Positions 46,985 through 56,505 of a stretch of DNA of 64,000 nt are shown here, piece after piece. A program made the translations under genes and the position numbers. The first letter of the stretch is position 1, and each line of letters begins with the position of its first letter. The stretch spans positions 1,116,001-1,180,000 of the forward strand of contig NZ_CP020562.1 of NCBI RefSeq assembly GCF_002082565.1. The letters are read 5' to 3'. Source of the DNA: Halomonas sp. GT. Lineage in GTDB: Bacteria; Pseudomonadota; Gammaproteobacteria; Pseudomonadales; Halomonadaceae. The notes below the pieces were generated by a model, which ran no database searches, had not been told where the DNA came from, and worked only from the letters and a program-made list of their open reading frames with translations.

Positions 46985-47530
46985 ATGTTAAACCAACTGC
47001 GTCTAGATCATGCCAACATGGCGCGAATGCTCCATGTATTGCAGCTAAAACAAAAAACACTCGTGAGCGGTGAACGGCCCGACTTCCAGTTGATGCGTGA
47101 GGTGGTGGACTACATTTTGTCTTATATGGATGGTTTTGCTTCTCCACTGGAAAAGATTTGCGTGGAACGTTTGCAAGAGCAGGCTCCTGAGCACCTTCCA
47201 TTGATGGAGCAAATGGCCAGTGACTATCGAAAATTAAAGCCGCGCCTGTCCCGTTTATCCAATGATATCGACATGATTCTAATGGATAACGTGCTACCAA
47301 TGGATCGCTTTGCAGAGGCGTTAAAAGCGTACCTTGATGCACATCGTGCCTACCTTCGCCATGAGAGAGAGGGTCTGTTCCCGTTGATAGATAAGCATTT
47401 CAGCGAAGAGGATATGGAGGAGCTTCGTCAAGCGTTACCTGAGGGAGCTGAAAAAGAGCTAGAGCGCCTACAGCAAGCGTACCCCGAACTTTATGCTGAG
47501 TTGCGTGGTGCCGAGGTGCCATCAATGTAG
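46985..47530 (+). CDS. Hemerythrin-like HHE-domain protein lacking some metal ligands
   Basis: 181 residues. The fold is recognisable from MLNQLRLDHANMARMLHVLQ (His9) and HRAYLRHEREGLFPLIDKHF (His120, His126, Glu127). Relatives usually carry an HHPxED motif in the second helix and a further His near ExH; here the second helix reads YMDGFASPLEKI (Ala52, Ser53, Glu56) and the third-helix position reads SDYRKL (Tyr81). At least two or three iron ligands are therefore gone. It may no longer bind a di-iron centre. It stands alone with a GGAG site at its start and a terminator after it. Confidence 0.75.
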   Translation: MLNQLRLDHANMARMLHVLQLKQKTLVSGERPDFQLMREVVDYILSYMDGFASPLEKICVERLQEQAPEHLPLMEQMASDYRKLKPRLSRLSNDIDMILMDNVLPMDRFAEALKAYLDAHRAYLRHEREGLFPLIDKHFSEEDMEELRQALPEGAEKELERLQQAYPELYAELRGAEVPSM

Positions 47531-47555
47531 CGTGTAAGCGGATCACTCAAGGTGT

Positions 47556-47588
47556 AACGGGGCGTGTTAGACTAGCGCCCCGTTTTTT
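47556..47588 (+). terminator. Terminator after the hemerythrin-like gene
   Basis: Stem AACGGGGCG (47556-47564) and CGCCCCGTT (47576-47584), loop of 11 nt, followed by a run of T to 47588. Confidence 0.92.
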
Positions 47589-47640
47589 ATTGGCGGCTTG
47601 AGGGGGGTGGCATGTACAAAGCGTATTGGATGGTTAAGCA

Positions 47641-48441
47641 GTGATGTCAGGGCCTGTGCTACTGTTTGATTCAGGTGTGGGCGGACTTTCTGTTGCCCAT
47701 GCCCTTCGCCAGCATTATCCGCATCTGGCAATGTGTTATGCCAGTGATAACGCGTGGCTGCCCTATGGTCTGCGCGATGATGTGATGCTCTCAGGGCGTA
47801 TTGTCTCGGTATGTAAAGCGGCAGTAGATGCCTGCCAAGCGAGTGTCTTGGTCGTTGCCTGTAATACCGCTAGCACGCTAGCGTTAGAAGGGTTGCGTGC
47901 AACGTTAGATATTCCTGTCGTTGGAACAGTACCTGCTATCAAGCCCGCTGCGTTGAGTAGTCAGACACGTCATATTGGCTTGCTCGCCACAACGGCGACC
48001 GTCAATAGGTCATATACTCAGACGTTGATTGATAGCTTCGCGAGTGACTGTGTGGTCACCAAGGTGGCGGTAGATGCACTCGTCACAGAAGCAGAAGCGT
48101 GGCTATCAGGCGCGGCGATTAACGACCAGCGCTTAAACCTTGCGCTAACACCTTTATGGCAGGCTACCCAAGCTACCCCGGCACTCGATACGGTTGTGCT
48201 GGGGTGTACCCATTTTCCGCTATTGAAAACTGAGCTAATCCGGCTGTCGCCGGTGCCGCTGGTGTGGGTGGATTCTGGCGATGCAATTGCTCGTCGGGTG
48301 GGGCAAGTGGCACCTACTCTTGCAAACAGCTCCCAAGATGGGCGTTGCTTCACGACAGCGCCAGCGTCGCAACTCACTAAAGGGTTCGCACGCTTTGGTT
48401 TTCACTCGCCACAACGTTTAACGATTCCTAACGCGGTGTAG
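47641..48441 (+). CDS. murI: Glutamate racemase
   Basis: 266 residues. Interconverts L- and D-glutamate for peptidoglycan. Both active-site cysteine regions are present: VVACNTASTLAL (first Cys) and VVLGCTHFPLLKTEL (second Cys). The N-terminus is LLFDSGVGGLSVAHAL. The reading opens with GTG 47641 and ATG 47644 side by side; no strong ribosome site helps to choose. Followed by trmA on the same strand after 57 nt. Confidence 0.93.
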   Translation: MMSGPVLLFDSGVGGLSVAHALRQHYPHLAMCYASDNAWLPYGLRDDVMLSGRIVSVCKAAVDACQASVLVVACNTASTLALEGLRATLDIPVVGTVPAIKPAALSSQTRHIGLLATTATVNRSYTQTLIDSFASDCVVTKVAVDALVTEAEAWLSGAAINDQRLNLALTPLWQATQATPALDTVVLGCTHFPLLKTELIRLSPVPLVWVDSGDAIARRVGQVAPTLANSSQDGRCFTTAPASQLTKGFARFGFHSPQRLTIPNAV

Positions 48442-48498
48442 CCCCTCTGTTAGGTTGTTTGTTTTTATTGATGTTATTTACTTAAATGAGGAACTACC

Positions 48499-49611
48499 TT
48501 GGCGATCCCCACTGTAGAACCAGAACGCTACGCCGAACAACTCGCTGAAAAGCAAGCCTACGTGGAGAAGACCTTTGCAGCGTTCACCACGCCCACGCTA
48601 GAAGTCTACCCCTCACCGCCAAGCCACTATCGGCAACGCTGCGAATTTCGCATCTGGCATGAAGATGATGACCTCTTCTACGCCATGTTTGAGGTCGATT
48701 CGGATAATCCTAAAAACAAGCGTGTCGTGCGTTTGGATCAGTTCCCCATCGCCAGTGAGCATATTAATGCGCTGATGCCGCGTCTGCGAGAAGCGTTTCT
48801 TGCCAGCGATGAACTTCGCCGCCGCTTATTTCAAGTTGAGTTTTTAACCACCTTATCTGGCGAAGCCTTGGTAACGCTGATCTACCACCGCCCGCTAGGC
48901 GAGGCCTGGGAAGCCGAAGCGCGCGCACTGGAGGAGACGCTTGGCATCATGATTATTGGCCGCTCTCGCAAGCAGCGATGGGTGTTAACCCGAGATCATG
49001 TTTGGGAGCGCTTAACAGTTGATGGACGTGAGCTGGTGTACCAGCAGGTCGAAAACAGTTTTACGCAGCCGAATGCGCATATCTGCCAGACCATGCTTAG
49101 CTGGGCCAAGGAGGCCACCGCCGGACGGCAAGATGAAGACTTGGTGGAGCTTTACTGTGGTAACGGTAATTTTACGATTGCGTTAGCGGATAACTTTCGC
49201 CGCGTTTTGGCGACTGAAATTTCGCGCACCTCGGTTGCTAGCGCTAACGTCAATCTGGACGCTAACGGTGTGACCAATGCGCAGGTAGCAAGAATGTCTG
49301 CTGAAGAGTTCGCATTGGCGCTGAAAGGCGAGAAAACAGGCCGCCGAGTGACAGAGATGGGATTGGACGCGTATGAGTTTTCCACTGTACTAGTCGACCC
49401 ACCACGAGCAGGGCTGGACGCCGAAAGTTGTCACCAGATCAGCGAATACGCTCAAATCGTCTATATTTCATGCAATCCGGCAACGCTAGCCGAAAACTTA
49501 ACCATACTGACTCAAACGCATCACATTAAACGGTTCGCGCTTTTTGATCAGTTTCCGTTTACCGATCATTGTGAATGCGGTGTATTGCTCACAAGGAAGA
49601 GCATAGAGTAA
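48499..49611 (+). CDS. trmA: tRNA (uracil-5-)-methyltransferase TrmA
   Basis: 370 residues (E. coli 366), starting at TTG 48499 with a GAGGA site. Makes 5-methyluridine at position 54 of tRNAs using S-adenosylmethionine. The SAM-binding motif is DLVELYCGNGNFTIAL, followed by VLVDPPRAGLDAES and the nucleophile in IVYISCNPATLAENL. Near the N-terminus, PSPPSHYRQRCEFRIWHE is typical of the TrmA branch, which has no TRAM domain. Confidence 0.95.
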   Translation: MAIPTVEPERYAEQLAEKQAYVEKTFAAFTTPTLEVYPSPPSHYRQRCEFRIWHEDDDLFYAMFEVDSDNPKNKRVVRLDQFPIASEHINALMPRLREAFLASDELRRRLFQVEFLTTLSGEALVTLIYHRPLGEAWEAEARALEETLGIMIIGRSRKQRWVLTRDHVWERLTVDGRELVYQQVENSFTQPNAHICQTMLSWAKEATAGRQDEDLVELYCGNGNFTIALADNFRRVLATEISRTSVASANVNLDANGVTNAQVARMSAEEFALALKGEKTGRRVTEMGLDAYEFSTVLVDPPRAGLDAESCHQISEYAQIVYISCNPATLAENLTILTQTHHIKRFALFDQFPFTDHCECGVLLTRKSIE

Positions 49612-49785
49612 TAATTAACTTGTCAATAGTGCTTATGATGCATAAGCGGCATACATCATGAATAACCTGTCAGATGGTTAGGGAGACGAGCAACGGTAGC
49701 GTAAGCTAGTGGATAGTGTGGCCTAAAGGCCTATTGTCCTTCGTTTTTTGGCCTAAATAGTGGCCCCAGGCAGTCGAGGTGATGG

Positions 49786-52700
49786 ATGCATTACGTTGCG
49801 ATTGAAGAGAGTCGGCGGGATCTTTTGAAGCAGCTACAAGAGCGATTGGATGCGCGACTGGAGCCGGAGCGAGCGGCAGATGTCGAAGCCTTTGCTCGCC
49901 ACTTTTACGCCACTGTGCCTGTGGAAGATCTAGTCGACCGACGCCTAGATGACCTATATGGGGCCACGCTATCGGTTTGGCAGTTTTTGCAGCATCACGA
50001 TCCTAAAAGCCCCAAAGTGCGTATCTTCAATCCCGATTTTGAAGAGCATGGTTGGCAATCAACCCACACCTTTGTTGCCGTTCTGCACGAAGATATGCCG
50101 TTTCTGGTTGATTCAGTCCGGATTGAACTTAACCGTCGTGGGCTGACGGTTCACGCTATTCAAAATGCCGTATTTGCCGTAGCTCGTGACGGCCAGCACC
50201 AGCTTAAAGAGTTAACGTCACCAAGAGATGAAAATGCGCCTGAAGCGCGTGAGTCGTTAATGGTCATTGAAGTGGATCGCCACTCAGATCCTGAATCGTT
50301 GACCAAAATTGAGAACAAATTGCATGAAGTGCTGCGTGATGTTCGAACGGCTGTCAGCGACTTTGACGAGATGTGCGGTCAAATTACGTCGGCTATTCAA
50401 GAGTTAGAGAAAAACTGCCCCCCGCAAATTGATCCTGACGATCATGAAGAAGCTATCGCGTTTTTAGAGTGGCTGCTCAAAGACAACTTTACTTTCCTGG
50501 GTTATGACGAGTACCTGCTGGAAGGAAAAGAGTTGCAGCGCGACCCCAATAGTGTTCTGGGTGTTTTCCGCCTTGATCAGCCCCGATACCGCGAGCGCAT
50601 CCGCACTGAAGAGGGGATTGATGATAATGACGACTACGTGCTGGTACCCCAGCTATTGTCGTTTGCTAAGAGCGCTCATCACTCCCGGGTGCATCGCCCC
50701 ACGTATCCAGATTACATTACCGTTGATCGCTACGACGACGATGGCAATGTGATCGGCGAGCGGCGCTTTTTTGGCCTTTTCACCGCCACGGTTTACAACG
50801 AATCGCCACGCAATATTCCGCTGCTGCGTCGCAAGTTGAAAGCTGTGATGGATATTGCTGGGTTTAACCCCCAGGGGCATAACGGCAAACAGCTGTTGCA
50901 GGTGTTGGAAGTGTATCCCCGTGATGACCTATTTCAGATCAGCACGGAGTCACTGGCCAGCACTGCACTTGGTATCCTCAATATTCGTGAACGCCGACAA
51001 GTACGCTTGTTTATTCGCGCGGATGTCAGCGGTAAGTTCTACTCCTGCTTAGTATTTGTCCCAAGAGACGTGTTCTCTACCGACCTGCGCCAGCGCATAC
51101 AAACGATGCTGTGCGATGAGCTAGACGCTCATTTTGGCGACTTTAATACCTATTTGTCAGAGTCGGTTCTCGCCCGTATTCAGCTTATTCTGCGTTTTAA
51201 TGGGGAAGGGCCTAGCCAATACGACCTTAAGCGCTTAGAGAGCAAAGTGGCACGTTTGGCACGCAGCTGGCGTGATGAGCTTCAGGAAGCAATGGTTGAA
51301 GGCTTTGGTGAAGAGCGCGCCAATCACCAAATGGATAACTTCCATGATGCGTTCTCGGCCAGTTACCGAGAAGATTTCAATGCCCGCACCGCGGTGTTTG
51401 ATGTTCAGCACCTGCTGACCCTGGATAGCGGTGAGGATCTCTCGCTGTCACTTTATCGCCCCCTAGAAGAGCAGGCGGGCGGTATGAATTTGAAGCTTTT
51501 CCATCGTGAAACGCAGATTCCGCTGTCTGATGTGCTACCGATGATGGAAAACCTGGGGCTGCGTGTCATCGGCGAGCGTCCCTACGACATCAATGCCCCG
51601 CAGCAGCGCTACTGGATTCATGACTTCGAGCTGGAACATAGCCGTGAAGGCGTCAACCTCAGCGAAATGCGTGACACTTTCAGCGAAGCGTTTAAGCGTA
51701 TATGGGCAGGTGAAGCGGATAACGATGCCTTTAACCGTCTGATTATTGGTGCTGGCCTCGATTGGCGCGAAGTGGCCATGCTGCGTGGTTACGCCCGTTA
51801 CCTTAAGCAGATACGCTTTGGTATGTCGCAGGACTACATTGCAGCTACCCTGGCTAATTACCCGGCAATCACCCAGACACTCGTTGAGCTTTTCCGGTTA
51901 CGCTTCGATCCCAAGCGCCAGCCAAGCAGCTTAGATGACTGTATTGCTCGCTTAAACGAGCACCTGGAAGGTGTCGCCAGCCTTAATGATGACCAGTTGC
52001 TGCGCCGCTTTATGGAGCTTATTCAAGCGACGTTGCGCACTAACTACTACCAGACAGCTGCTGATGGTCGCTTTAAAGATTACATCTCCTATAAATTGGA
52101 GCCGTCGAAAGTCACGGGCATGCCCAAGCCACGCCCGGCGTTTGAGATTTTTGTTTGTTCGCCTCGCGTAGAGGGTGTTCACCTGCGTGGCGGTAAAGTC
52201 GCTCGTGGTGGCTTACGTTGGTCAGACCGCCATGAAGACTACCGCACGGAAGTATTGGGTCTAGTAAAAGCCCAGCAGGTGAAAAACGCGGTTATCGTGC
52301 CTGTGGGTGCTAAAGGCGGTTTCGTATGCAAACGCATGCCAGAAAACGCTGGTCGTGAAATCCAGCAGAAAGAAGGCATCGCTTGCTACAAAATCTTTAT
52401 CCGTGCTCTGTTGGATGTCACTGACAATTTAGTGGGTGGTGAGGTCGTGCCGCCGCAAAACGTGGTGCGCCATGATGGCGACGATAGCTACCTTGTGGTA
52501 GCTGCCGATAAAGGGACCGCAACCTTCTCGGATATCGCAAATGAGATATCCATAGAGTATGGCCATTGGCTCGGTGATGCCTTTGCCTCTGGCGGTGCTA
52601 ACGGTTACGACCATAAGAAAATGGCGATTACCGCGCGTGGTGCCTGGGAATCCGTAAAGCGACATTTCAAAAATCTCGACGTGAACACCCAGCAAGATTT

Positions 52701-54609
52701 GTTCACGGTAGTAGGCATTGGCGATATGGCTGGAGACGTGTTCGGCAATGGCATGCTGTTGTCGGATAAAATCCAGTTGGTTGGCGCGTTTAACCACCTG
52801 CATATTTTTGTCGACCCGAACCCCGACGCAGACGCTGCTTTCGCCGAGCGCAAACGCATGTTCAACCTTCCGCGCTCTAGCTGGGAAGATTACAGTGCTG
52901 AACTGATTTCGCAGGGTGGCGGTGTCTTTAGCCGCAGCGCTAAATCGATCCCGATTACCCCGGAAATGCAGCAGGTGTTTGGTATCGAAGAAACGCGCCT
53001 TTCACCCAACGATCTGATCCGCGCAATGCTGAAGGCCAAGATTGATCTGTTGTGGAACGGTGGTATCGGTACCTATGTGAAGAGCTCCGATGAAACCGAC
53101 GCCGACGTGGGCGATAAAGCCAACGATGCGCTGCGTATTAACGGCGCTGAGTTAAACTGCCGCGTAGTCGGAGAGGGCGGTAATTTGGGCTTGACCCAGC
53201 GTGGCCGGATGGAAGCAGCCGCTAAAGGTGTGCGCGTTTACACTGACTTTATCGATAATGCCGGGGGTGTTAACTGCTCGGATCATGAGGTCAATATCAA
53301 GATATTGATCGATGAAGTGGTTAAGCGCGGCGACATGACCGACAAACAGCGTAACCAGCTGTTATCAGATATGACAGAGGAAGTAGCTAACCTAGTTATT
53401 CTCGATAACTATCGGCAAACCCAAGCGCTGGACCTGTCAGAAATACTGTCTCACCAAGGCATGGGACCCTACCGTCGCTTTATCAGTGAGCTTGAGTCAG
53501 CTGGTCAAATTGATCGTGAATTAGAATTTTTGCCTGCCGATGACGTGCTTAAAGAGCGTGCCAGTCATGACCAGGGCATGCGGTTGCCTGAACTTTCGGT
53601 GCTGATTTCTTACGCTAAGAGCACCCTGAAAGGCGATTTGATCAACTCTGATGTGCCGGATGATCCCTACATTCACCGTCACCTAGAGCGCTTGTTCCCT
53701 GAAGTGTTAACGGAACGCTACCAGACTGAAATGTACGACCACCGTCTGAAGCGTGAAATTGTTGCCACCCAGGTGGCTAACGATCTAGTTGATCACATGG
53801 GCATTGTGTTTGTTCGCCGCCTAATGGACTCAACCGGCGCAGGTCGAGCTGATATCGCGCGCGCTTATGTAGTTGCTCGAGATGCGTTTAACCTCACCTC
53901 TCTGTGGGAGCAAATCGAGGCGCTGGATAACCAAGTGCCGAATCGCGTGCAGTATTCGATGATGCTTGACCTGATGCGCATGATTCGTCGCGCGACGCGC
54001 TGGTTCCTGCGTCAGCATTTGGGGCTGTCGACTCAGGATACAATTGAGTACTTCGGGCCACGTCTTGCTCAGTTGCAAGAAGGTATTGGTGAACTGCTCA
54101 GCGGCGAAGAGCAGGCTGCATGGCGTAAGCGTTGCGACGAGCTGCTAGAAGCAGGTGTGCCTGAAGCGCTAGCTTCTACGGTGGCTGCTTCGCCTAGTCT
54201 CTATGCAGGTTTAGGCATTATTCACGCAGCGCGGGTCACCAATGAGAAACCCCAGCGTGTGGCCGAAGTGTTCTATGAAATCGGCAGCCGTCTAGAGCTA
54301 CCCTGGATGATTCAACAGGTGACCCAGCTAGAAGTGCGTGATGCATGGCAGGCACAAGCGCGAGAAACCTTCCGTGACGATATTGATCGCCAGCAACTGG
54401 CACTAACGACCAGTGTTCTGAAGCTGGAAGCGGGTAGTCGTGACACCCAAGAGCGTGTGGCTCAGTGGCTTGAGCAGCACGCCGAGCTACACCGCCGCTG
54501 GTGCCATCTGATTGACGAAGTGCGTGGTGGCAGTGAAGGAGGCTTTGCACTGTTTGCCGTCGCCGTACGTGAATTGGTCGACCTTGCTGAAAGTGATAGC
54601 GAAGCGTAA
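49786..54609 (+). CDS. gdhB: NAD-specific glutamate dehydrogenase, large (180 kDa) type
   Basis: 1607 residues, the giant class known from Streptomyces and Pseudomonas (about 1620). Converts glutamate to 2-oxoglutarate and ammonia with NAD, a catabolic reaction. The long N-terminal half (about 1-750) holds ACT-like regulatory segments. The catalytic part shows GGLRWSDRHEDYRTEVLGLV, the active-site VIVPVGAKGGFVCKRMP and the nucleotide-binding VGIGDMAGDVFGNGMLLS. The start ATG 49786 has a CGAGG site. Monocistronic with its own terminator. Confidence 0.95.
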   Translation: MHYVAIEESRRDLLKQLQERLDARLEPERAADVEAFARHFYATVPVEDLVDRRLDDLYGATLSVWQFLQHHDPKSPKVRIFNPDFEEHGWQSTHTFVAVLHEDMPFLVDSVRIELNRRGLTVHAIQNAVFAVARDGQHQLKELTSPRDENAPEARESLMVIEVDRHSDPESLTKIENKLHEVLRDVRTAVSDFDEMCGQITSAIQELEKNCPPQIDPDDHEEAIAFLEWLLKDNFTFLGYDEYLLEGKELQRDPNSVLGVFRLDQPRYRERIRTEEGIDDNDDYVLVPQLLSFAKSAHHSRVHRPTYPDYITVDRYDDDGNVIGERRFFGLFTATVYNESPRNIPLLRRKLKAVMDIAGFNPQGHNGKQLLQVLEVYPRDDLFQISTESLASTALGILNIRERRQVRLFIRADVSGKFYSCLVFVPRDVFSTDLRQRIQTMLCDELDAHFGDFNTYLSESVLARIQLILRFNGEGPSQYDLKRLESKVARLARSWRDELQEAMVEGFGEERANHQMDNFHDAFSASYREDFNARTAVFDVQHLLTLDSGEDLSLSLYRPLEEQAGGMNLKLFHRETQIPLSDVLPMMENLGLRVIGERPYDINAPQQRYWIHDFELEHSREGVNLSEMRDTFSEAFKRIWAGEADNDAFNRLIIGAGLDWREVAMLRGYARYLKQIRFGMSQDYIAATLANYPAITQTLVELFRLRFDPKRQPSSLDDCIARLNEHLEGVASLNDDQLLRRFMELIQATLRTNYYQTAADGRFKDYISYKLEPSKVTGMPKPRPAFEIFVCSPRVEGVHLRGGKVARGGLRWSDRHEDYRTEVLGLVKAQQVKNAVIVPVGAKGGFVCKRMPENAGREIQQKEGIACYKIFIRALLDVTDNLVGGEVVPPQNVVRHDGDDSYLVVAADKGTATFSDIANEISIEYGHWLGDAFASGGANGYDHKKMAITARGAWESVKRHFKNLDVNTQQDLFTVVGIGDMAGDVFGNGMLLSDKIQLVGAFNHLHIFVDPNPDADAAFAERKRMFNLPRSSWEDYSAELISQGGGVFSRSAKSIPITPEMQQVFGIEETRLSPNDLIRAMLKAKIDLLWNGGIGTYVKSSDETDADVGDKANDALRINGAELNCRVVGEGGNLGLTQRGRMEAAAKGVRVYTDFIDNAGGVNCSDHEVNIKILIDEVVKRGDMTDKQRNQLLSDMTEEVANLVILDNYRQTQALDLSEILSHQGMGPYRRFISELESAGQIDRELEFLPADDVLKERASHDQGMRLPELSVLISYAKSTLKGDLINSDVPDDPYIHRHLERLFPEVLTERYQTEMYDHRLKREIVATQVANDLVDHMGIVFVRRLMDSTGAGRADIARAYVVARDAFNLTSLWEQIEALDNQVPNRVQYSMMLDLMRMIRRATRWFLRQHLGLSTQDTIEYFGPRLAQLQEGIGELLSGEEQAAWRKRCDELLEAGVPEALASTVAASPSLYAGLGIIHAARVTNEKPQRVAEVFYEIGSRLELPWMIQQVTQLEVRDAWQAQARETFRDDIDRQQLALTTSVLKLEAGSRDTQERVAQWLEQHAELHRRWCHLIDEVRGGSEGGFALFAVAVRELVDLAESDSEA

Positions 54610-54652
54610 GTCACAAGCTAGCTATCGAATTGCTCGATAAGTAACACCACCT

Positions 54653-54684
54653 AACCGCGTCCTGAATCAGGGCGCGGTTTTTTT
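54653..54684 (+). terminator. Terminator of gdhB
   Basis: Stem AACCGCG (54653-54659) and CGCGGTT (54673-54679), with an inner CCTGA/TCAGG pairing, followed by a run of seven T. Confidence 0.92.
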
Positions 54685-54869
54685 ATGACCGATCTTGTGA
54701 CTGCTCGTGTGATCGCTTTTTCACTGCATCGCCTTTCTCACCGCACAGCGCTGCGAAGATAACTTGATTTACGCTATACTCTGCGCGCCGCGCGCTATGC
54801 CGTCTATTTGCTCACATGTAGCGTGCTTGTTCGTCTGCTTCATGCCCACTGCTCTGGAGAGCCTCGCTG

Positions 54870-55883
54870 ATGTATAACTTCGCCCGTTCGCTGCTATTTC
54901 GACTCGACCCAGAAACGTCTCATAGGTTGGCGCTGGGTGCGTTAGATACTCTGCATCGGGTGGGTGGTGTGCAGCGGGTATATGGAGAACCTGTGAGCGA
55001 CCCTGTCGAACTGATGGGGCTGCATTTTAGTAATCGGGTAGGGCTTGCCGCAGGGCTGGATAAAAATGCCGATCACTTGGATGCGCTGGGCGCGCTGGGC
55101 TTTGGGTTTGTAGAAGTAGGGACCGTGACGCCCAAAGCGCAGCCAGGCAACCCGAAGCCACGCCTGTTTCGGCTTGCAGGCCACGAGGCGATCATTAACC
55201 GCTTTGGATTTAATAACAAAGGGGTTGAGCACCTTGTCGCTCAGGTGAAAAAGCGCCACTACAGAGGCGTTGTGGGCATCAATATTGGTAAAAACTTAAC
55301 CACCTCTGTGGAAAACGCGCTCGATGATTACCTGCTTTGTTTAGAGGCGGTGCACAGCGTGGCTGATTATATTGCGGTCAATATTTCCTCGCCTAACACG
55401 CCTGGGCTGCGGACATTACAGTTCGGCGAACAGCTGGACGCACTGCTTGGGCCTATTCGTTCGCGCAGCCAAGTACTGGACAGCGCGTTAGGCCGCAAGG
55501 TGCCGCTACTGGTTAAAATCGCCCCAGATATGAGTGAAGAAGAGGTCGCTCTGGTGGCTGGCAGTATTGCTCGAAATGCACTGGATGGTGTTATTGCGAC
55601 AAATACCACGATAGCTCGCGATGCTGTTAAGAGTGACCCTCAGTCAGATGAGGCGGGTGGGCTTTCTGGAAAACCCGTTTTTGAAGCATCGAATAGAGTG
55701 ATTCGCCTGCTGCGTGCGCAACTGCCAACGCTGCCTATTATAGGCGTGGGCGGAATTGATAGCGGTGAGGCCGCTGCTGCTAAAATTGCCGCTGGCGCAG
55801 ACTTGGTGCAGCTCTATTCAGGGTTGATCTACCAAGGCCCTGGGTTAGTGAAAGCGTGCGCCGAGGCATTAAAACAGCAATAA
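54870..55883 (+). CDS. pyrD: Dihydroorotate dehydrogenase, class 2
   Basis: 337 residues; E. coli PyrD is 336. The N-terminal amphipathic helix MYNFARSLLFRLDPETSH is the membrane- and quinone-binding extension of class 2. The catalytic serine is Ser174 in VNISSPNTPGLR. FMN-binding stretches include GLAAGLDKNAD and IIGVGGIDSGEAAAAKI. Oxidises dihydroorotate with quinone as acceptor in pyrimidine synthesis. A TGGAGAG site precedes the ATG. Confidence 0.95.
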   Translation: MYNFARSLLFRLDPETSHRLALGALDTLHRVGGVQRVYGEPVSDPVELMGLHFSNRVGLAAGLDKNADHLDALGALGFGFVEVGTVTPKAQPGNPKPRLFRLAGHEAIINRFGFNNKGVEHLVAQVKKRHYRGVVGINIGKNLTTSVENALDDYLLCLEAVHSVADYIAVNISSPNTPGLRTLQFGEQLDALLGPIRSRSQVLDSALGRKVPLLVKIAPDMSEEEVALVAGSIARNALDGVIATNTTIARDAVKSDPQSDEAGGLSGKPVFEASNRVIRLLRAQLPTLPIIGVGGIDSGEAAAAKIAAGADLVQLYSGLIYQGPGLVKACAEALKQQ

Positions 55884-55892
55884 TTGAGCAAT

Positions 55893-55917
55893 AAAAAAGC
55901 CCGCTTGTCAGCGGGCT
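55893..55917 (-). terminator. Terminator of rmf (shared with pyrD)
   Basis: Stem AGCCCGCT (55898-55905) and AGCGGGCT (55910-55917), loop TGTC. The preceding A-run (55893-55898) gives a U-tract on the minus strand, pointing to rmf as the main user. Confidence 0.88.
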
Positions 55918-55953
55918 CCGTACTCCAAATGTCATGTTTGAAAAGGTAAAAAA

Positions 55954-56163
55954 CTAGGTCATCACCATGGGGTTTTTATGGATACCGGAGACGCCGGTCA
56001 TCCCGTCCCACTGATCACCGCGACCTTCACGCCAACCACTCATCCAATATTCGCGTAAATTGACATCTTGACTGGGGCAGTCATCTCGGGAGCGACCCGT
56101 AATGCCCGCTTTATAGCCGTGAACATAAGCCCGTTGGAAGCGATCACGTTTTTGTCGTTTCAT
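55954..56163 (-). CDS. rmf: Ribosome modulation factor
   Basis: 69 residues. The family pattern is clear: KRDRFQRAYVHGYKAGITGR, CPSQDVNLREYWMSGWREGR. RMF joins 70S ribosomes into inactive 100S dimers in stationary phase. An AAGAGG site lies before the ATG at 56163. In E. coli, too, rmf lies close to rlmL. Confidence 0.95.
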   Translation of the reverse strand: MKRQKRDRFQRAYVHGYKAGITGRSRDDCPSQDVNLREYWMSGWREGRGDQWDGMTGVSGIHKNPMVMT

Positions 56164-56505
56164 TGGCTAACCTCTTTTCACGAAAGCCTTTGATAAGAAA
56201 AGCACGCTGGGCAAAAATGCTATATTTGCATCAGTGCTATTTCGATAAATAACGTTGGCAAGCCGCCACTCAACGCTAGTGCCTAGCACTCACGTGCTGA
56301 ACGGGCAAAGCGGCAGACTCGACAAATTAGGGATCTTGAAAGCAAGTTGCTAATAGAACCCTGACAAACAACGCATGCGTTTTTCAGTAGCTACACTCTT
56401 ATTGTTAGCTCATGATGGGGTCACTTGTCGACCATCAAATTGTCATAAGACGTAAACTCATTTGCCATATATAGGAATATCGCGCTCTTACGCGCGGCGA
56501 TAAAC
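56164..56505. other. Intergenic region between divergent rmf and rlmKL
   Basis: 342 nt without a supported gene. The first 100 nt next to rmf are AT-rich and should carry its promoter; the end near 56460-56490 should carry that of rlmKL. I found no convincing -35/-10 pair, palindrome or small RNA signature. Confidence 0.5.

Noticed and set aside
52429-52803. A 124-codon minus-strand frame inside gdhB
   Set aside because: It lies under the conserved catalytic domain of gdhB, so it is a by-product of codon bias.
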